Assembly (NCBI GenBank): GCA_026125925.1 | Contig: JAHCKF010000117.1 | Coordinates: 1 to 9,089, forward strand | DNA: 9,089 nucleotides | Direction of reading: 5' to 3' | Source of the DNA: Pseudolabrys sp. | Lineage (GTDB): Bacteria > Pseudomonadota > Alphaproteobacteria > Rhizobiales > Xanthobacteraceae | In this document: positions 1 to 7,306 of the stretch, one piece after another | Layout of the letters: each line of letters opens with the position of its first letter | Position numbering within the stretch: position 1 is the first letter of the stretch | Position numbers and translations under genes: made by a program | Notes under the pieces: generated by a model | Told to the model about the DNA's origin: nothing | Seen by the model: the letters and a program-made list of their open reading frames with translations, nothing else | Database searches by the model: none

Positions 1-342
1 GTGTTGTCGCGCCGCCGTGGCGGCCGCAACGAGGAGACCGAGCTCAAGGTCGGTGACCTGCATCTCGACCGGCTGTCGCATATGGTGCGGCGCGGCGAGG
101 AAGAGATCACCTTGCAGCCGCGCGAATTTCGTCTGCTCGAATATCTCATGAAGCACGCCGGGCAGGTGGTGACCCGCACCATGCTGCTGGAAAATGTCTG
201 GGACTATCACTTCGACCCGCAGACCAACGTCATCGACGTGCACATTTCTCGCCTGCGCTCCAAGATCGACAAAGGCTTTGCCCAGCCGCTGCTGCACACC
301 GTACGCGGCGCCGGCTATATGATCCGCGACGGCGCCCGTTAG
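1..342 (+). CDS. OmpR/PhoB-family response regulator, C-terminal DNA-binding part (5' partial)
   Basis: This is the end of a two-component response regulator that binds DNA and controls transcription in the cytoplasm. The 113 visible residues are a short basic linker (SRRRGG, residues 3-8) and a complete winged-helix effector domain (about 15-110). The typical family signatures are present: LQPREFRLLEYLM before the recognition region, the recognition helix NVIDVHISRLRSKID, and the closing wing LLHTVRGAGYMI. The phosphoacceptor receiver domain, about 120 residues, is not in the window, so the gene begins before base 1. The GTG at base 1 is almost certainly an internal valine codon and not a start. 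The gene ends with TAG and is followed 72 bp later by a histidine kinase on the same strand, its likely partner. The target genes and signal cannot be read from this fragment. Its CusR/CzcR-like look does not prove a role in metal response. Confidence 0.93.
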   Translation: MLSRRRGGRNEETELKVGDLHLDRLSHMVRRGEEEITLQPREFRLLEYLMKHAGQVVTRTMLLENVWDYHFDPQTNVIDVHISRLRSKIDKGFAQPLLHTVRGAGYMIRDGAR

Positions 343-372
343 GCCCGGTTTTGAGGGAGCCGGCCGCGGCAG

Positions 373-387
373 GGGCCCCTAGGGCCC
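373..387 (+). repeat. GC-only inverted repeat between the response regulator and kinase genes
   Basis: GGGCCC, three bases CTA, then GGGCCC again could form a 6-bp all-GC stem with a 3-base loop in the mRNA. It lies 31 bases after the regulator stop codon and 27 bases before the kinase start. No run of T follows it, so it is not a standard intrinsic terminator. It could modestly reduce or separate expression of the two genes, or it could be chance in GC-rich DNA. Confidence 0.35.
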
Positions 388-414
388 GTCCACCGGCTCG
401 TCTACAGTAGGTTT

Positions 415-1881
415 ATGAATCAGGCTTCCCCGGCGAATGAGAAGAAAGCGCGGCCGCTGTCCGGGCTGGGCAAGCTGTTCCGTACCACCACCTTCAAGCT
501 GACGCTGGTCTACCTGACGGTCTTCGCGCTGTTCGCCGTGGCGCTGCTTGGCTATTTCGCGCTCAACACGCGCCGCCTGATCACCGAACAGATCACCGAC
601 ACCGTCAACGCCGAGATCACCGGCCTGTCCGAGCAATACCGACTCGGCGGCATCCGCCGTTTGGTGCTGACGGTGGACGCGCGGGCGCGGCGACCGGGCT
701 CTAGCCTCTACCTGGTGACGACGTTCAATGGCGACACGCTCTCCGGCAATGTCACGGCCCTGCCGCCGGGGATTCTGGAGAGCAGCGGCTGGATCGAAAC
801 GCCGTACCGCCGGCTCGATGAGACCGAGGCCGGTACCCAGCCGACTCATCACGCGCTGGTGCGCGTCTTCCAATTGCCCGGCGGTTTCCGGATCCTGGTG
901 GGCCGCGATCTCGAGGAGCGCGAGCGGCTCTACGACATCGTGCTGTCCGCCGGCCGGTGGTCGGTGGCGCTCGTCATCGTGCTCGGCTTCGGCGGCGGCC
1001 TGTTCGTCACCCGCCGCGTGCTGCGCCGTGTCGACGCCATGACCGAGACCAGCCGCAGCATCATGGCCGGCGATCTCGGCGAGCGGCTGCCGGTCGATGG
1101 CACTGGCGACGAACTCGATCGTCTGGCGGAGAACCTCAACATCATGCTCGAGCGCATCGAGGCGCTGATGCATGGCCTCAAGGAAGTCTCCGACAACATC
1201 GCCCACGATCTCAAGACGCCCCTGACGCGGCTGCGCAACCGCACCGAGGAGGCGCTGCGCACCGCTTCGAGCGAGGCCGAATACCGCGCAGCGCTCGAAG
1301 GCACGATCGAGGAATCCGACGGCCTGATCCGCACCTTCAATGCGCTTTTGATGATCGCGCGCGCCGAATCCGGTCAGGCGCGCGACGACATGGAGGACTT
1401 CGACGCCGCCGACGTGGCGCGCGACATCGGCGAACTCTATGAGCCGCTCGCCGAAGAGAAGGGCATCGCCCTCCGGGTCGATGCGGAGGGGGCGGCGATC
1501 CTGAAAGGCAATCGCGATCTGGTCAGTCAGGCCGTCGCCAATCTCGTCGATAACGCCATCAAGTATTGCGTGGCGCCGGACCGCCCCGCCGACGCCCCGC
1601 CGCTCGAAATCGTCGTCCGTGCCGCCAACGACGGCGACCTGGTGCTGCTCACCGTCGCCGACAATGGCCCGGGCATTCCCGAGGCCGACCGGGCGCGGGC
1701 GCTTGAGCGTTTCGTGCGACTGGAGCAGAGCCGCTCGCTACCGGGTTCCGGTCTGGGCCTGAGCCTGGCTGCCGCGGTCGCACGCTTGCACGGCGGCGAA
1801 CTGACGCTCGCCGACAACGCCCCCGGCCTGAAGAGCATCATTGCCTTGCCGCGCGCCGGCCCGCTACAGATGGCGGGATGA
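415..1881 (+). CDS. Transmembrane sensor histidine kinase (HAMP-HisKA-HATPase_c)
   Basis: This 488-residue inner-membrane kinase autophosphorylates on histidine and passes phosphate to a response regulator, presumably the one encoded just upstream. In order: a cytoplasmic N-terminus; membrane helix 1 at about 28-50; a periplasmic sensor region of about 130 residues (51-180) with no domain I recognise; membrane helix 2 at about 182-198; HAMP linker at about 200-253; HisKA domain with the phosphoacceptor His264 in NIAHDLKTPLTR; and an ATPase domain with N-box Asn380 (NLVDNAIKY), G1 box DNGPGI (416-421), an F-box-like RFVRLE (432-437) and G2 box GSGLGLS (444-450). All key catalytic residues are intact. 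ATG 415 is chosen because no ATG, GTG or TTG codon lies between it and the in-frame stop at 352-354. The ribosome site in front is poor (AGTAGG, only three bases away). The gene overlaps glnE by four bases. The signal is unknown; from memory, similar pairs in Rhizobiales lie beside degP-like protease genes, which would suit envelope sensing. Confidence 0.93.
   Translation: MNQASPANEKKARPLSGLGKLFRTTTFKLTLVYLTVFALFAVALLGYFALNTRRLITEQITDTVNAEITGLSEQYRLGGIRRLVLTVDARARRPGSSLYLVTTFNGDTLSGNVTALPPGILESSGWIETPYRRLDETEAGTQPTHHALVRVFQLPGGFRILVGRDLEERERLYDIVLSAGRWSVALVIVLGFGGGLFVTRRVLRRVDAMTETSRSIMAGDLGERLPVDGTGDELDRLAENLNIMLERIEALMHGLKEVSDNIAHDLKTPLTRLRNRTEEALRTASSEAEYRAALEGTIEESDGLIRTFNALLMIARAESGQARDDMEDFDAADVARDIGELYEPLAEEKGIALRVDAEGAAILKGNRDLVSQAVANLVDNAIKYCVAPDRPADAPPLEIVVRAANDGDLVLLTVADNGPGIPEADRARALERFVRLEQSRSLPGSGLGLSLAAAVARLHGGELTLADNAPGLKSIIALPRAGPLQMAG
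1872..1881 (+). promoter_or_regulatory. ATGA stop/start overlap coupling the kinase gene to glnE
   Basis: The kinase stop TGA (1879-1881) shares bases with the glnE start ATG (1878-1880). The only purine-rich stretch ahead, GGCGGG at 1872-1877, touches the ATG and is too close to act as a normal ribosome binding site. Translation of glnE is therefore probably coupled to ribosomes finishing the kinase. The overlap is seen directly; the coupling is inferred. Confidence 0.7.
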
Positions 1882-4829
1882 ATGCGCCGAATCAGCATGC
1901 CGGGCTGACGCTGGCCGAACGTATCGTTTCCGCGCCCTCGCTCAATGACGGGCCGGCAGCGCATGCGCGCGTGCAGGAATGGCTGGCCGCGACGCCGCCC
2001 GCAGCAGGCCTGAGCGAGGCGCTGGGCGCCCGGCCCATGGTGGCCGCCTTGCTCGCCAGCCTGGCTGAGAGTTCGCCTTTCCTCTGGGACCTCGTCACCG
2101 CCGATCCCGCGCGCTTTGTGGCGCTGCTGCAGTCCGATCCGGACCATCACCTCGCCGAAATCCTCGCCGCGCACGGTCGCATCGCTGCCGAGGCGGAAGA
2201 GATCGAAACCGCGATGCGCGCGCTGCGCCGCATGAAAGCGGAGGCGGCGCTGCTGATCGCGCTCGCCGACATCGGCGGCGTCTGGCCGGTGATGCGCGCC
2301 ACCCACGCACTCACCGATCTCGCCGACACCGCTGTTCGATCCGCAGTGCGCTTTGCGTTGCGCGAAGCCGCGAATGCCGGAAAGCTCAAGCTCGGCGATT
2401 TCGCGCAGGCGGATATCGGGAGCGGCTACATCGTCCTTGCCATGGGCAAGATGGGCGCATTCGAACTGAATTATTCGAGCGATATCGATCTCATCGTCTT
2501 TTTCGATCCTGACAAGGCACCGCTGGCCGACGATGTCGAAGCGGCGCCGACCTTCGTGCGCATCACTCAGCGAGTCGTAAAGATTTTGCAGGAACACACC
2601 GGCGACGGCTACGTGTTCCGCACCGATCTGCGGTTGCGGCCCGATCCCGGATCGACCGGCATCGCCATCTCGACGCCGGCGGCTTTGTCCTATTACGAGA
2701 GCTCCGGACAGAACTGGGAACGCGCGATGCTCATCAAGGGGCGTCCTTGCGCCGGCGATATTGCCGCGGGGGAGGCCATCCTGCACGAGTTGGCGCCGTT
2801 CGTGTGGCGCAAGTATCTCGATTTTGTCGCCGTCGCCGACGTGCATGCGATGAAGCGGCAGATCAACGCCTTCCGCGGCCATGGCGAGATCGCGGTCGAA
2901 GGGCATAACATCAAGCTCGGCCGCGGCGGCATCCGCGAGATCGAATTCTTCGCGCAGACCCAGCAATTGATTGCGGGCGGCCGCAACCCGCATCTACGCG
3001 ATCGCGACACTCTGACGACGCTCGACAAGTTGTGCGAGGACCGCTGGATCGACGCCGCCGCGCGCGACGACATGAAAGCGGCTTACATCTTCCTGCGCGC
3101 CGTCGAGCATCGGCTGCAGATGGTCAATGACGAGCAGACGCAGAAGCTGCCGGAAACGCGAGCGGAGGTGGAGCGATTTGCTCGGTTCTTCGGCTTCGCC
3201 GATCGCGACGCCTTCGCCAAGGCGCTGGTCGGCCACCTGTCGACGGTACAGCGCCACTATGAGCGGCTGTTCGAGAAGCAGGAAACTGAAGCCGACGCGC
3301 CGGTCCTGAACTTCCCCGACCAGGCCGACGATCAAAAGACAGTGGCGCTGCTTGGCGGCATGGGATTCCGCGCGCCGCTGGAAGCGTCCCACATCGTGCG
3401 CCAATGGCTCAAAGGCGAGCATCGTTCGCTGGTGGGCGACACCGTGCGCGGCCAACTCATGGCGCTGCTGCCGGTTCTGCTCGAGCAGATCGGCCGCACC
3501 GACAACCCGAACGCTACGCTGGTGCTGTTCGATCACTTCCTCGCCAACCTGCACGGCGCGGCGCGGCTGCTGTCGCTGTTGCGACAAAGGCCGGACCTGA
3601 TCGCGCTCACCGCGCTGGTGCTCGGCGCGGCGCCGCGGCTCGGCGACACACTGGCGCGGCATCCGGAGGTGATGGATGCGCTGGTCGATCCGAGCTTCTT
3701 CGGCGCGCTCCCCGATGACGAGGAATTGCAGCGGCGGTTGGATGTCGCGCTCGCCCAGGCGCGCTACGACGAGGACCTGCTCGAGCGCATCCGCGTCTTC
3801 GGCCTCGAATACATGTTCCTGATCGGCGTGCGTATCCTGTCGGGAACGCTGTCGGCGCGGGCGGCGGGCGAGGCCTATGCGCGGCTGGCCGATGCCGTGC
3901 TGCGCGCGGTCAATCGCGCCGTGGCTGAGAATTTCGCGCAGACCTACGGCCACGTGAAGGACGAGCAGGCCGCCGTCATCGCCATGGGCAAGCTCGGCGG
4001 CCGCGAAATGACCGCCACCTCCGATCTCGATCTCATCCTGATCTACGATTTCGACCAAGAACAGCCGGAATCCGACGGTCGGCGCTCGCTCTACGGGGCG
4101 CAATACTTCGCCCGGCTGACGCAGCGCCTGATCAACACACTGACGGCGCAAACGAATTACGGCGCGCTGTACCAGGTCGACATGCGCCTGCGGCCGTCCG
4201 GACAGGCCGGACCGCTGGCGACCCAGCTCGGCAGCTTCGTCCACTATCAGGAGAACGAAGCCTGGACCTGGGAGCACATGGCGCTGACGCGCGCGCGCGT
4301 CGTCGCCGCGCCGGAGGCGTTCGGCGAGCGCATCAAGGCCGTGATCCGGGATATCCTGTGCCAGCCGCGTGACGCCGGCCTGATCGCCGGCGACGTCGTG
4401 GAAATGCGCGGCGCCATCGCCCAGGAGAAGGGCGACGCCAATCCGTGGGATCTGAAATACGCGGTCGGCGGTCTGATCGACCTCGAATTCATCGCGCAGT
4501 ATTTGCAGCTCGTGCACGCGCATGAGCATCCCGCCATTCTGGAAGCATCGACGGCGCGCGTGCTCGAGGCGGCGCGGCAGTTGCGCCTGATCTCGGTGGA
4601 GGATGCCGAAGTGCTGCGCCCGGCCGCGCAGCTCTATCAGGACCTGACGCAGATCCTGCGCCTTTGCCTTGCCGGGCCGTTCGACGCCAAGACGGCCGGG
4701 CCGGGCCTGTTGCGCCTCTTGATCCGCGCCGCGGACGTGCCGGATTTCGCCACGCTCAACGCGACGCTGATCGAAACGCAGGCCAAGGTGCGGGCGAGTT
4801 TCGTGCGTATTCTGGGCGCGGAGCCGTAG
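1878..4829 (+). CDS. glnE: Bifunctional glutamine synthetase adenylyltransferase / adenylyl-removing enzyme
   Basis: GlnE tunes nitrogen assimilation in the cytoplasm. It attaches AMP from ATP to a tyrosine of each glutamine synthetase (GlnA) subunit, lowering activity when nitrogen is plentiful, and removes it by phosphorolysis when nitrogen is scarce; PII proteins and glutamine choose the direction. The 983 residues show the usual two nucleotidyltransferase halves. The N-terminal adenylyl-removing domain has MGKMGAFELNYSSDIDL with Asp202 and Asp204, and a third probable metal ligand Asp250 in TDLRLRPDPGSTG. The C-terminal adenylylating domain has MGKLGGREMTATSDLDL with Asp716 and Asp718, and Asp768 in DMRLRPSG. 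A helical regulatory region joins them (about 480-680). Both active sites look intact, so both activities are expected. The length is slightly above that of the E. coli enzyme (about 946). It starts inside the kinase stop codon and ends 3 bp from the convergent PleC-like gene. No PII or glnA gene is in the window. Confidence 0.97.
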   Translation: MNAPNQHAGLTLAERIVSAPSLNDGPAAHARVQEWLAATPPAAGLSEALGARPMVAALLASLAESSPFLWDLVTADPARFVALLQSDPDHHLAEILAAHGRIAAEAEEIETAMRALRRMKAEAALLIALADIGGVWPVMRATHALTDLADTAVRSAVRFALREAANAGKLKLGDFAQADIGSGYIVLAMGKMGAFELNYSSDIDLIVFFDPDKAPLADDVEAAPTFVRITQRVVKILQEHTGDGYVFRTDLRLRPDPGSTGIAISTPAALSYYESSGQNWERAMLIKGRPCAGDIAAGEAILHELAPFVWRKYLDFVAVADVHAMKRQINAFRGHGEIAVEGHNIKLGRGGIREIEFFAQTQQLIAGGRNPHLRDRDTLTTLDKLCEDRWIDAAARDDMKAAYIFLRAVEHRLQMVNDEQTQKLPETRAEVERFARFFGFADRDAFAKALVGHLSTVQRHYERLFEKQETEADAPVLNFPDQADDQKTVALLGGMGFRAPLEASHIVRQWLKGEHRSLVGDTVRGQLMALLPVLLEQIGRTDNPNATLVLFDHFLANLHGAARLLSLLRQRPDLIALTALVLGAAPRLGDTLARHPEVMDALVDPSFFGALPDDEELQRRLDVALAQARYDEDLLERIRVFGLEYMFLIGVRILSGTLSARAAGEAYARLADAVLRAVNRAVAENFAQTYGHVKDEQAAVIAMGKLGGREMTATSDLDLILIYDFDQEQPESDGRRSLYGAQYFARLTQRLINTLTAQTNYGALYQVDMRLRPSGQAGPLATQLGSFVHYQENEAWTWEHMALTRARVVAAPEAFGERIKAVIRDILCQPRDAGLIAGDVVEMRGAIAQEKGDANPWDLKYAVGGLIDLEFIAQYLQLVHAHEHPAILEASTARVLEAARQLRLISVEDAEVLRPAAQLYQDLTQILRLCLAGPFDAKTAGPGLLRLLIRAADVPDFATLNATLIETQAKVRASFVRILGAEP

Positions 4830-4832
4830 CGC

Positions 4833-7127
4833 TTACGCCGCTTCTTCCTTCGGCAGCGCGCATTGCGGCAGCAGCGGCAGGCGCACGGTGACGACGGTGC
4901 CGCGGCCGGGCGTCGAGCGGATGCGCATGCGGCCGCCATGCAGTTCGGCCAGCGACTTGGCGATGGCGAGCCCCAAGCCCGAGCCCTGATGCGTCTTGCT
5001 GATGTGGCTTTCGACCTGCTCGAAGGGCCGGCCAAGCCGCGCCAGCGCATCGGGCGCGATGCCGATGCCGCTGTCGGCGATGCTGAGCACGAAGCAATGA
5101 TCGGTCGTGCGGCCGCGCACGGTGACGTGGCCGCCGGCGGGCGTGAACTTGACGGCGTTCGACAAGAGGTTGAGCGCGATCTGCTTGAGCGCGCGGCGAT
5201 CGGCGCGGAGTTGCAGGTCGGAGGCGATGCGGGACGTCAGCGACAGGTGTTTTTCGCTGGCGCGCGCCGATACCACGCGGATGGATTCGGCGAGCAGGCC
5301 GTCGACGGCGAGATCTTCGAAGTCGAGCCGCATCCGGCCGGCCTCGATCTTCGACATGTCGAGGATGTCGTTGATGACGTCGAGAAGATACTGGCCGCTG
5401 GTGTGGATGTCGGAGCAGTATTCCTCGTATTTCGCGGCGCCGAGCGGGCCGAACATTCCGGACTGCATGATCTCGGAAAAGCCGATAATGGCGTTGAGCG
5501 GCGTGCGCAGTTCGTGGCTCATATTGGCGAGGAACTTCGACTTTGCCTGGTTTGCTTCCTCGGCGCGGGTTTTCTCGGCGGCGTATTTGCCGGCGAGCTC
5601 CTCGGCGCGCTGCTGCGAGGTGCGCAGATCGGCGATGGTCGCCATCAGGCGCTTCTCGCTGTCCACCAGCTTTTCTTCGTGGGCCTTGATGGTGGTGATG
5701 TCGGTACCGACCGACACGTAACCGCCGTCCTTGGTGCGCCGTTCGCTGATGTGCAGCCAGCGGCCGTCGTCGAGCTGCGCTTCGAAGGTGCGGGCACCCG
5801 GCTGGGTCGGACCGTTGCCGTTAACGGTGCGACGCACGACCGGCTCGCGGCCTTGCGACACAACCGATTCATACGTCGCGCCGGCGACGATCGCTTCGTC
5901 GGGCAGGGTGTGCAGTTCCTGGAAGTTCGAATTGCAGAGCACCAGCCGGTTGTCGGCGTCCCACAGCACGAAGGCTTCCGGAATGGTCTCGATGGCGTCG
6001 CGCAGGCGCAGGTCGGCGGCGGCGGTCTTCTCGACCAGGCTCTTCTGCTCGGTCATGTCGACGGCGATGCCGATCAGGTGCAAGCCCTGGTCGTTCGGCT
6101 GACGCACCAGTTCGCAGCGCGCCCGCAGCCAGATCCACTGGCCGCCGGCGTGGCGCATGCGGAAGGACTGATCGATGGTCGCAGTGCGCTCCTCGGCGAG
6201 GTCGCGGGCAAGATCGTAGAGCTGCACGTCGTCGGGGTGCACCAGCTTGCTGACATCGCCGAACGACAGCAGGTCTTCCTTGGCTTCGAGACCGAGCATG
6301 TCGAACATCGACTGCGACCAGAAGATGCGGCCGCGGGCGAGGTCCCAGTCCCACAGGCCGCAGCGGCCGCGGTTCAGAGCCGTATCGATGCGAGAGCGGA
6401 CGGTCTCGTAGATTACATCGGCCTCGCGGGCGCGCGTCGCCTGCCAGTGAAAGGCAAAGCCGAGGATCAACACGACGAAGCCGGTGGTCGTCGACAAGGT
6501 CACTGTGAGGGTGGTGAGCGAGCGCGCGGTGTGGATCGCGGCATCGCGGGACTGCACCACCGCAAGCTGGCCGAACGGAGCGTTCAAGGTACGGACGGTG
6601 GCGAGGGCGCGGTCGCCGGCGGGGGTGGTGATCTCGAGGACGCCGGCGTCGGCGCCGAAGGTCGTCAGCGGCTGCGTCGCTCCGATGAGATCGATGAGGC
6701 GGCGACCGATGGTGCGATCCGTGGCGGGAATAGCGGCGGTTACGGCGCCGTGCGCGTCGGTGATCAGGAAGCTGCGGCCACTGCTGGCGGCCCAGTTCGG
6801 CAGGGCGTCGGCAAGCAGTTGCTGGGGACGTTCGATGGCGTCGCGGGCGTTCTTGAGGGGGCGTTGCAGACGCGACGCAACGACGTCGGCGGCGGCATCG
6901 ATCGAAAGCGCGGCGCTGTCGATGGTCTGGCGGCGCTGATCGAGCACCTGGACGACGGCGCCGACGCAGATCGTCACGAGAAACGCGATGATGAGCACCG
7001 GTACCGCTCGGCGTAGCAAGGGCTCCGCTGTGAGGAGGCGCCGATACGCCGGCTTGGCGATCGATTGCGCGAGGCCCTTGATGGAATCGCTCGATGCGGA
7101 CGCACTCGCCACATGGGCGCGCGCCAT
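4833..7127 (-). CDS. pleC: PleC/DivJ-family (PdhS) membrane histidine kinase with two PAS domains, probable PleC
   Basis: This 764-residue protein is likely a cell-cycle and cell-pole signalling kinase/phosphatase acting on DivK/PleD-type single-domain regulators. Layout: cytoplasmic N-terminus; membrane helix 1 at about 41-61; a periplasmic region of about 140 residues; membrane helix 2 at about 204-226; a first PAS with PAC at about 245-365 (WDWDLARGRIFWS, HPDD, QWIWLRAR); a second, PAS_7-like, at about 372-482 (IPEAFVLWDADNRLVLCN); a coiled linker at about 483-528; HisKA with His538 in FLANMSHELRTPLNAI; and an ATPase with Asn657 (NLLSNAVKF), DSGIGI (685-690) and GSGLGL (715-720). The helix after the histidine (GFSEIM, GMFGPLG, YCSDIHTSGQYLLDVINDIL) closely matches what I remember of the PleC/DivJ class. 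Thr542 in HELRT could support phosphatase activity. ATG 7127 is chosen because a strong ribosome site precedes it. PleC as against DivJ or another PdhS is an inference from architecture, length and recalled linkage to glnE; the class itself is firm. Confidence 0.85.
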   Translation of the reverse strand: MARAHVASASASSDSIKGLAQSIAKPAYRRLLTAEPLLRRAVPVLIIAFLVTICVGAVVQVLDQRRQTIDSAALSIDAAADVVASRLQRPLKNARDAIERPQQLLADALPNWAASSGRSFLITDAHGAVTAAIPATDRTIGRRLIDLIGATQPLTTFGADAGVLEITTPAGDRALATVRTLNAPFGQLAVVQSRDAAIHTARSLTTLTVTLSTTTGFVVLILGFAFHWQATRAREADVIYETVRSRIDTALNRGRCGLWDWDLARGRIFWSQSMFDMLGLEAKEDLLSFGDVSKLVHPDDVQLYDLARDLAEERTATIDQSFRMRHAGGQWIWLRARCELVRQPNDQGLHLIGIAVDMTEQKSLVEKTAAADLRLRDAIETIPEAFVLWDADNRLVLCNSNFQELHTLPDEAIVAGATYESVVSQGREPVVRRTVNGNGPTQPGARTFEAQLDDGRWLHISERRTKDGGYVSVGTDITTIKAHEEKLVDSEKRLMATIADLRTSQQRAEELAGKYAAEKTRAEEANQAKSKFLANMSHELRTPLNAIIGFSEIMQSGMFGPLGAAKYEEYCSDIHTSGQYLLDVINDILDMSKIEAGRMRLDFEDLAVDGLLAESIRVVSARASEKHLSLTSRIASDLQLRADRRALKQIALNLLSNAVKFTPAGGHVTVRGRTTDHCFVLSIADSGIGIAPDALARLGRPFEQVESHISKTHQGSGLGLAIAKSLAELHGGRMRIRSTPGRGTVVTVRLPLLPQCALPKEEAA

Positions 7128-7133
7128 AGCAGG

Positions 7134-7140
7134 CCTCCGT
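7134..7140 (-). promoter_or_regulatory. Ribosome binding site of the PleC-like kinase gene
   Basis: On the minus strand the sequence ACGGAGG lies six bases before the ATG ending at 7125. It is a near-consensus Shine-Dalgarno at a suitable distance and supports 7127 as the start codon. It is the only strong ribosome site in front of a gene in this window. Confidence 0.75.
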
Positions 7141-7157
7141 TTTCGATTTCCCCGACC

Positions 7158-7167
7158 CCGAATTCGG
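7158..7167. repeat. 10-bp perfect palindrome CCGAATTCGG in the kinase leader
   Basis: CCGAATTCGG reads the same on both strands and ends 31 bases before the start codon of the PleC-like gene. It could be an operator half-turn site or chance. No second copy is seen in the gap. Confidence 0.3.
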
Positions 7168-7184
7168 ACGCCGCAAACCGTACC

Positions 7185-7279
7185 GAATCAGTTGAGTGAT
7201 TGGAATCGATGGCGGCTGATTTGTCGAGAGTCCGCCGGAGTCAATTATTTAAAAATCGTTACCCACCGAAATGTGAGTC
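7185..7279. promoter_or_regulatory. Cluster of five GANTC (CcrM methylation) sites upstream of the PleC-like gene
   Basis: GANTC occurs at 7185-7189 (GAATC), 7203-7207 (GAATC), 7228-7232 (GAGTC), 7238-7242 (GAGTC) and 7275-7279 (GAGTC), which is 58 to 148 bases before the start codon. By eye the first 2 kb of the window has about seven, roughly one per 290 bases, so five in 95 bases is a marked excess. In alphaproteobacteria the methyltransferase CcrM modifies these sites late in the cell cycle, and their methylation state changes transcription of some cell-cycle genes. The sites are seen directly; a regulatory role here is inferred. Confidence 0.6.
7249..7262 (-). promoter_or_regulatory. Candidate CtrA-like binding site (TTAA-type) upstream of the PleC-like gene
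   Basis: On the minus strand GTAA, six bases, then TTAA (7262 to 7249) resembles the CtrA consensus TTAA-N7-TTAA, with one mismatch and a spacer one base short. It lies in the AT-rich patch next to the possible -35 element. CtrA is the cell-cycle regulator whose phosphorylation PleC-type kinases influence through DivK, so the location makes sense. An imperfect match in an AT-rich patch can easily be chance. Confidence 0.25.
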
Positions 7280-7306
7280 CGATCAAGGGCCTGCCGGGCG
7301 CGTCAC

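Larger units (their letters stand above)
7128..7306 (-). promoter_or_regulatory. Intergenic region between pepN and the PleC-like gene, probable promoter region
   Basis: This 179-bp non-coding stretch is the longest gap in the window. It follows the pepN stop codon and precedes the kinase gene on the minus strand. It is less GC-rich than its surroundings; bases 7241-7260 are 17 of 20 A/T. A possible -35 element TTGACT (minus strand, 7244 to 7239) is present, but the matching -10 position (AATCAG, 7221 to 7216) fits poorly, so the exact promoter is uncertain. I see no hairpin with a T run that would end pepN transcription, so read-through from pepN remains possible. GANTC sites, a CtrA-like box and a palindrome within it are listed separately. 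Confidence 0.5.

Noticed and set aside
1..3. GTG as the start of a small regulator lacking a receiver domain
   Set aside because: The sequence begins in a typical inter-domain linker, and the frame is open to the window edge; a truncated full-length response regulator is far more likely.
379..1206. Minus-strand open frame opposite the start of the sensor kinase
   Set aside because: It is antisense to membrane and HAMP coding sequence, with no recognisable protein features.
1527..4529. Two long minus-strand open frames (1527-2993 and 2994-4529) opposite the kinase and glnE
   Set aside because: They are antisense to conserved coding sequence, have Arg/Gln/Ala-rich composition and show no family motif.
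4825..4837. Small inverted repeat CGTA-GCGCT-TACG spanning both stop codons as a shared bidirectional terminator
   Set aside because: The stem is only four base pairs plus one wobble pair and no T run follows on either side; too weak to call.
4863..7016. 717-codon open frame on the plus strand opposite the PleC-like kinase
   Set aside because: It lies wholly antisense to a gene with clear domains and a ribosome site. GC-rich codon bias keeps stops out of the opposite frame; its translation is low-complexity with no recognisable domain.
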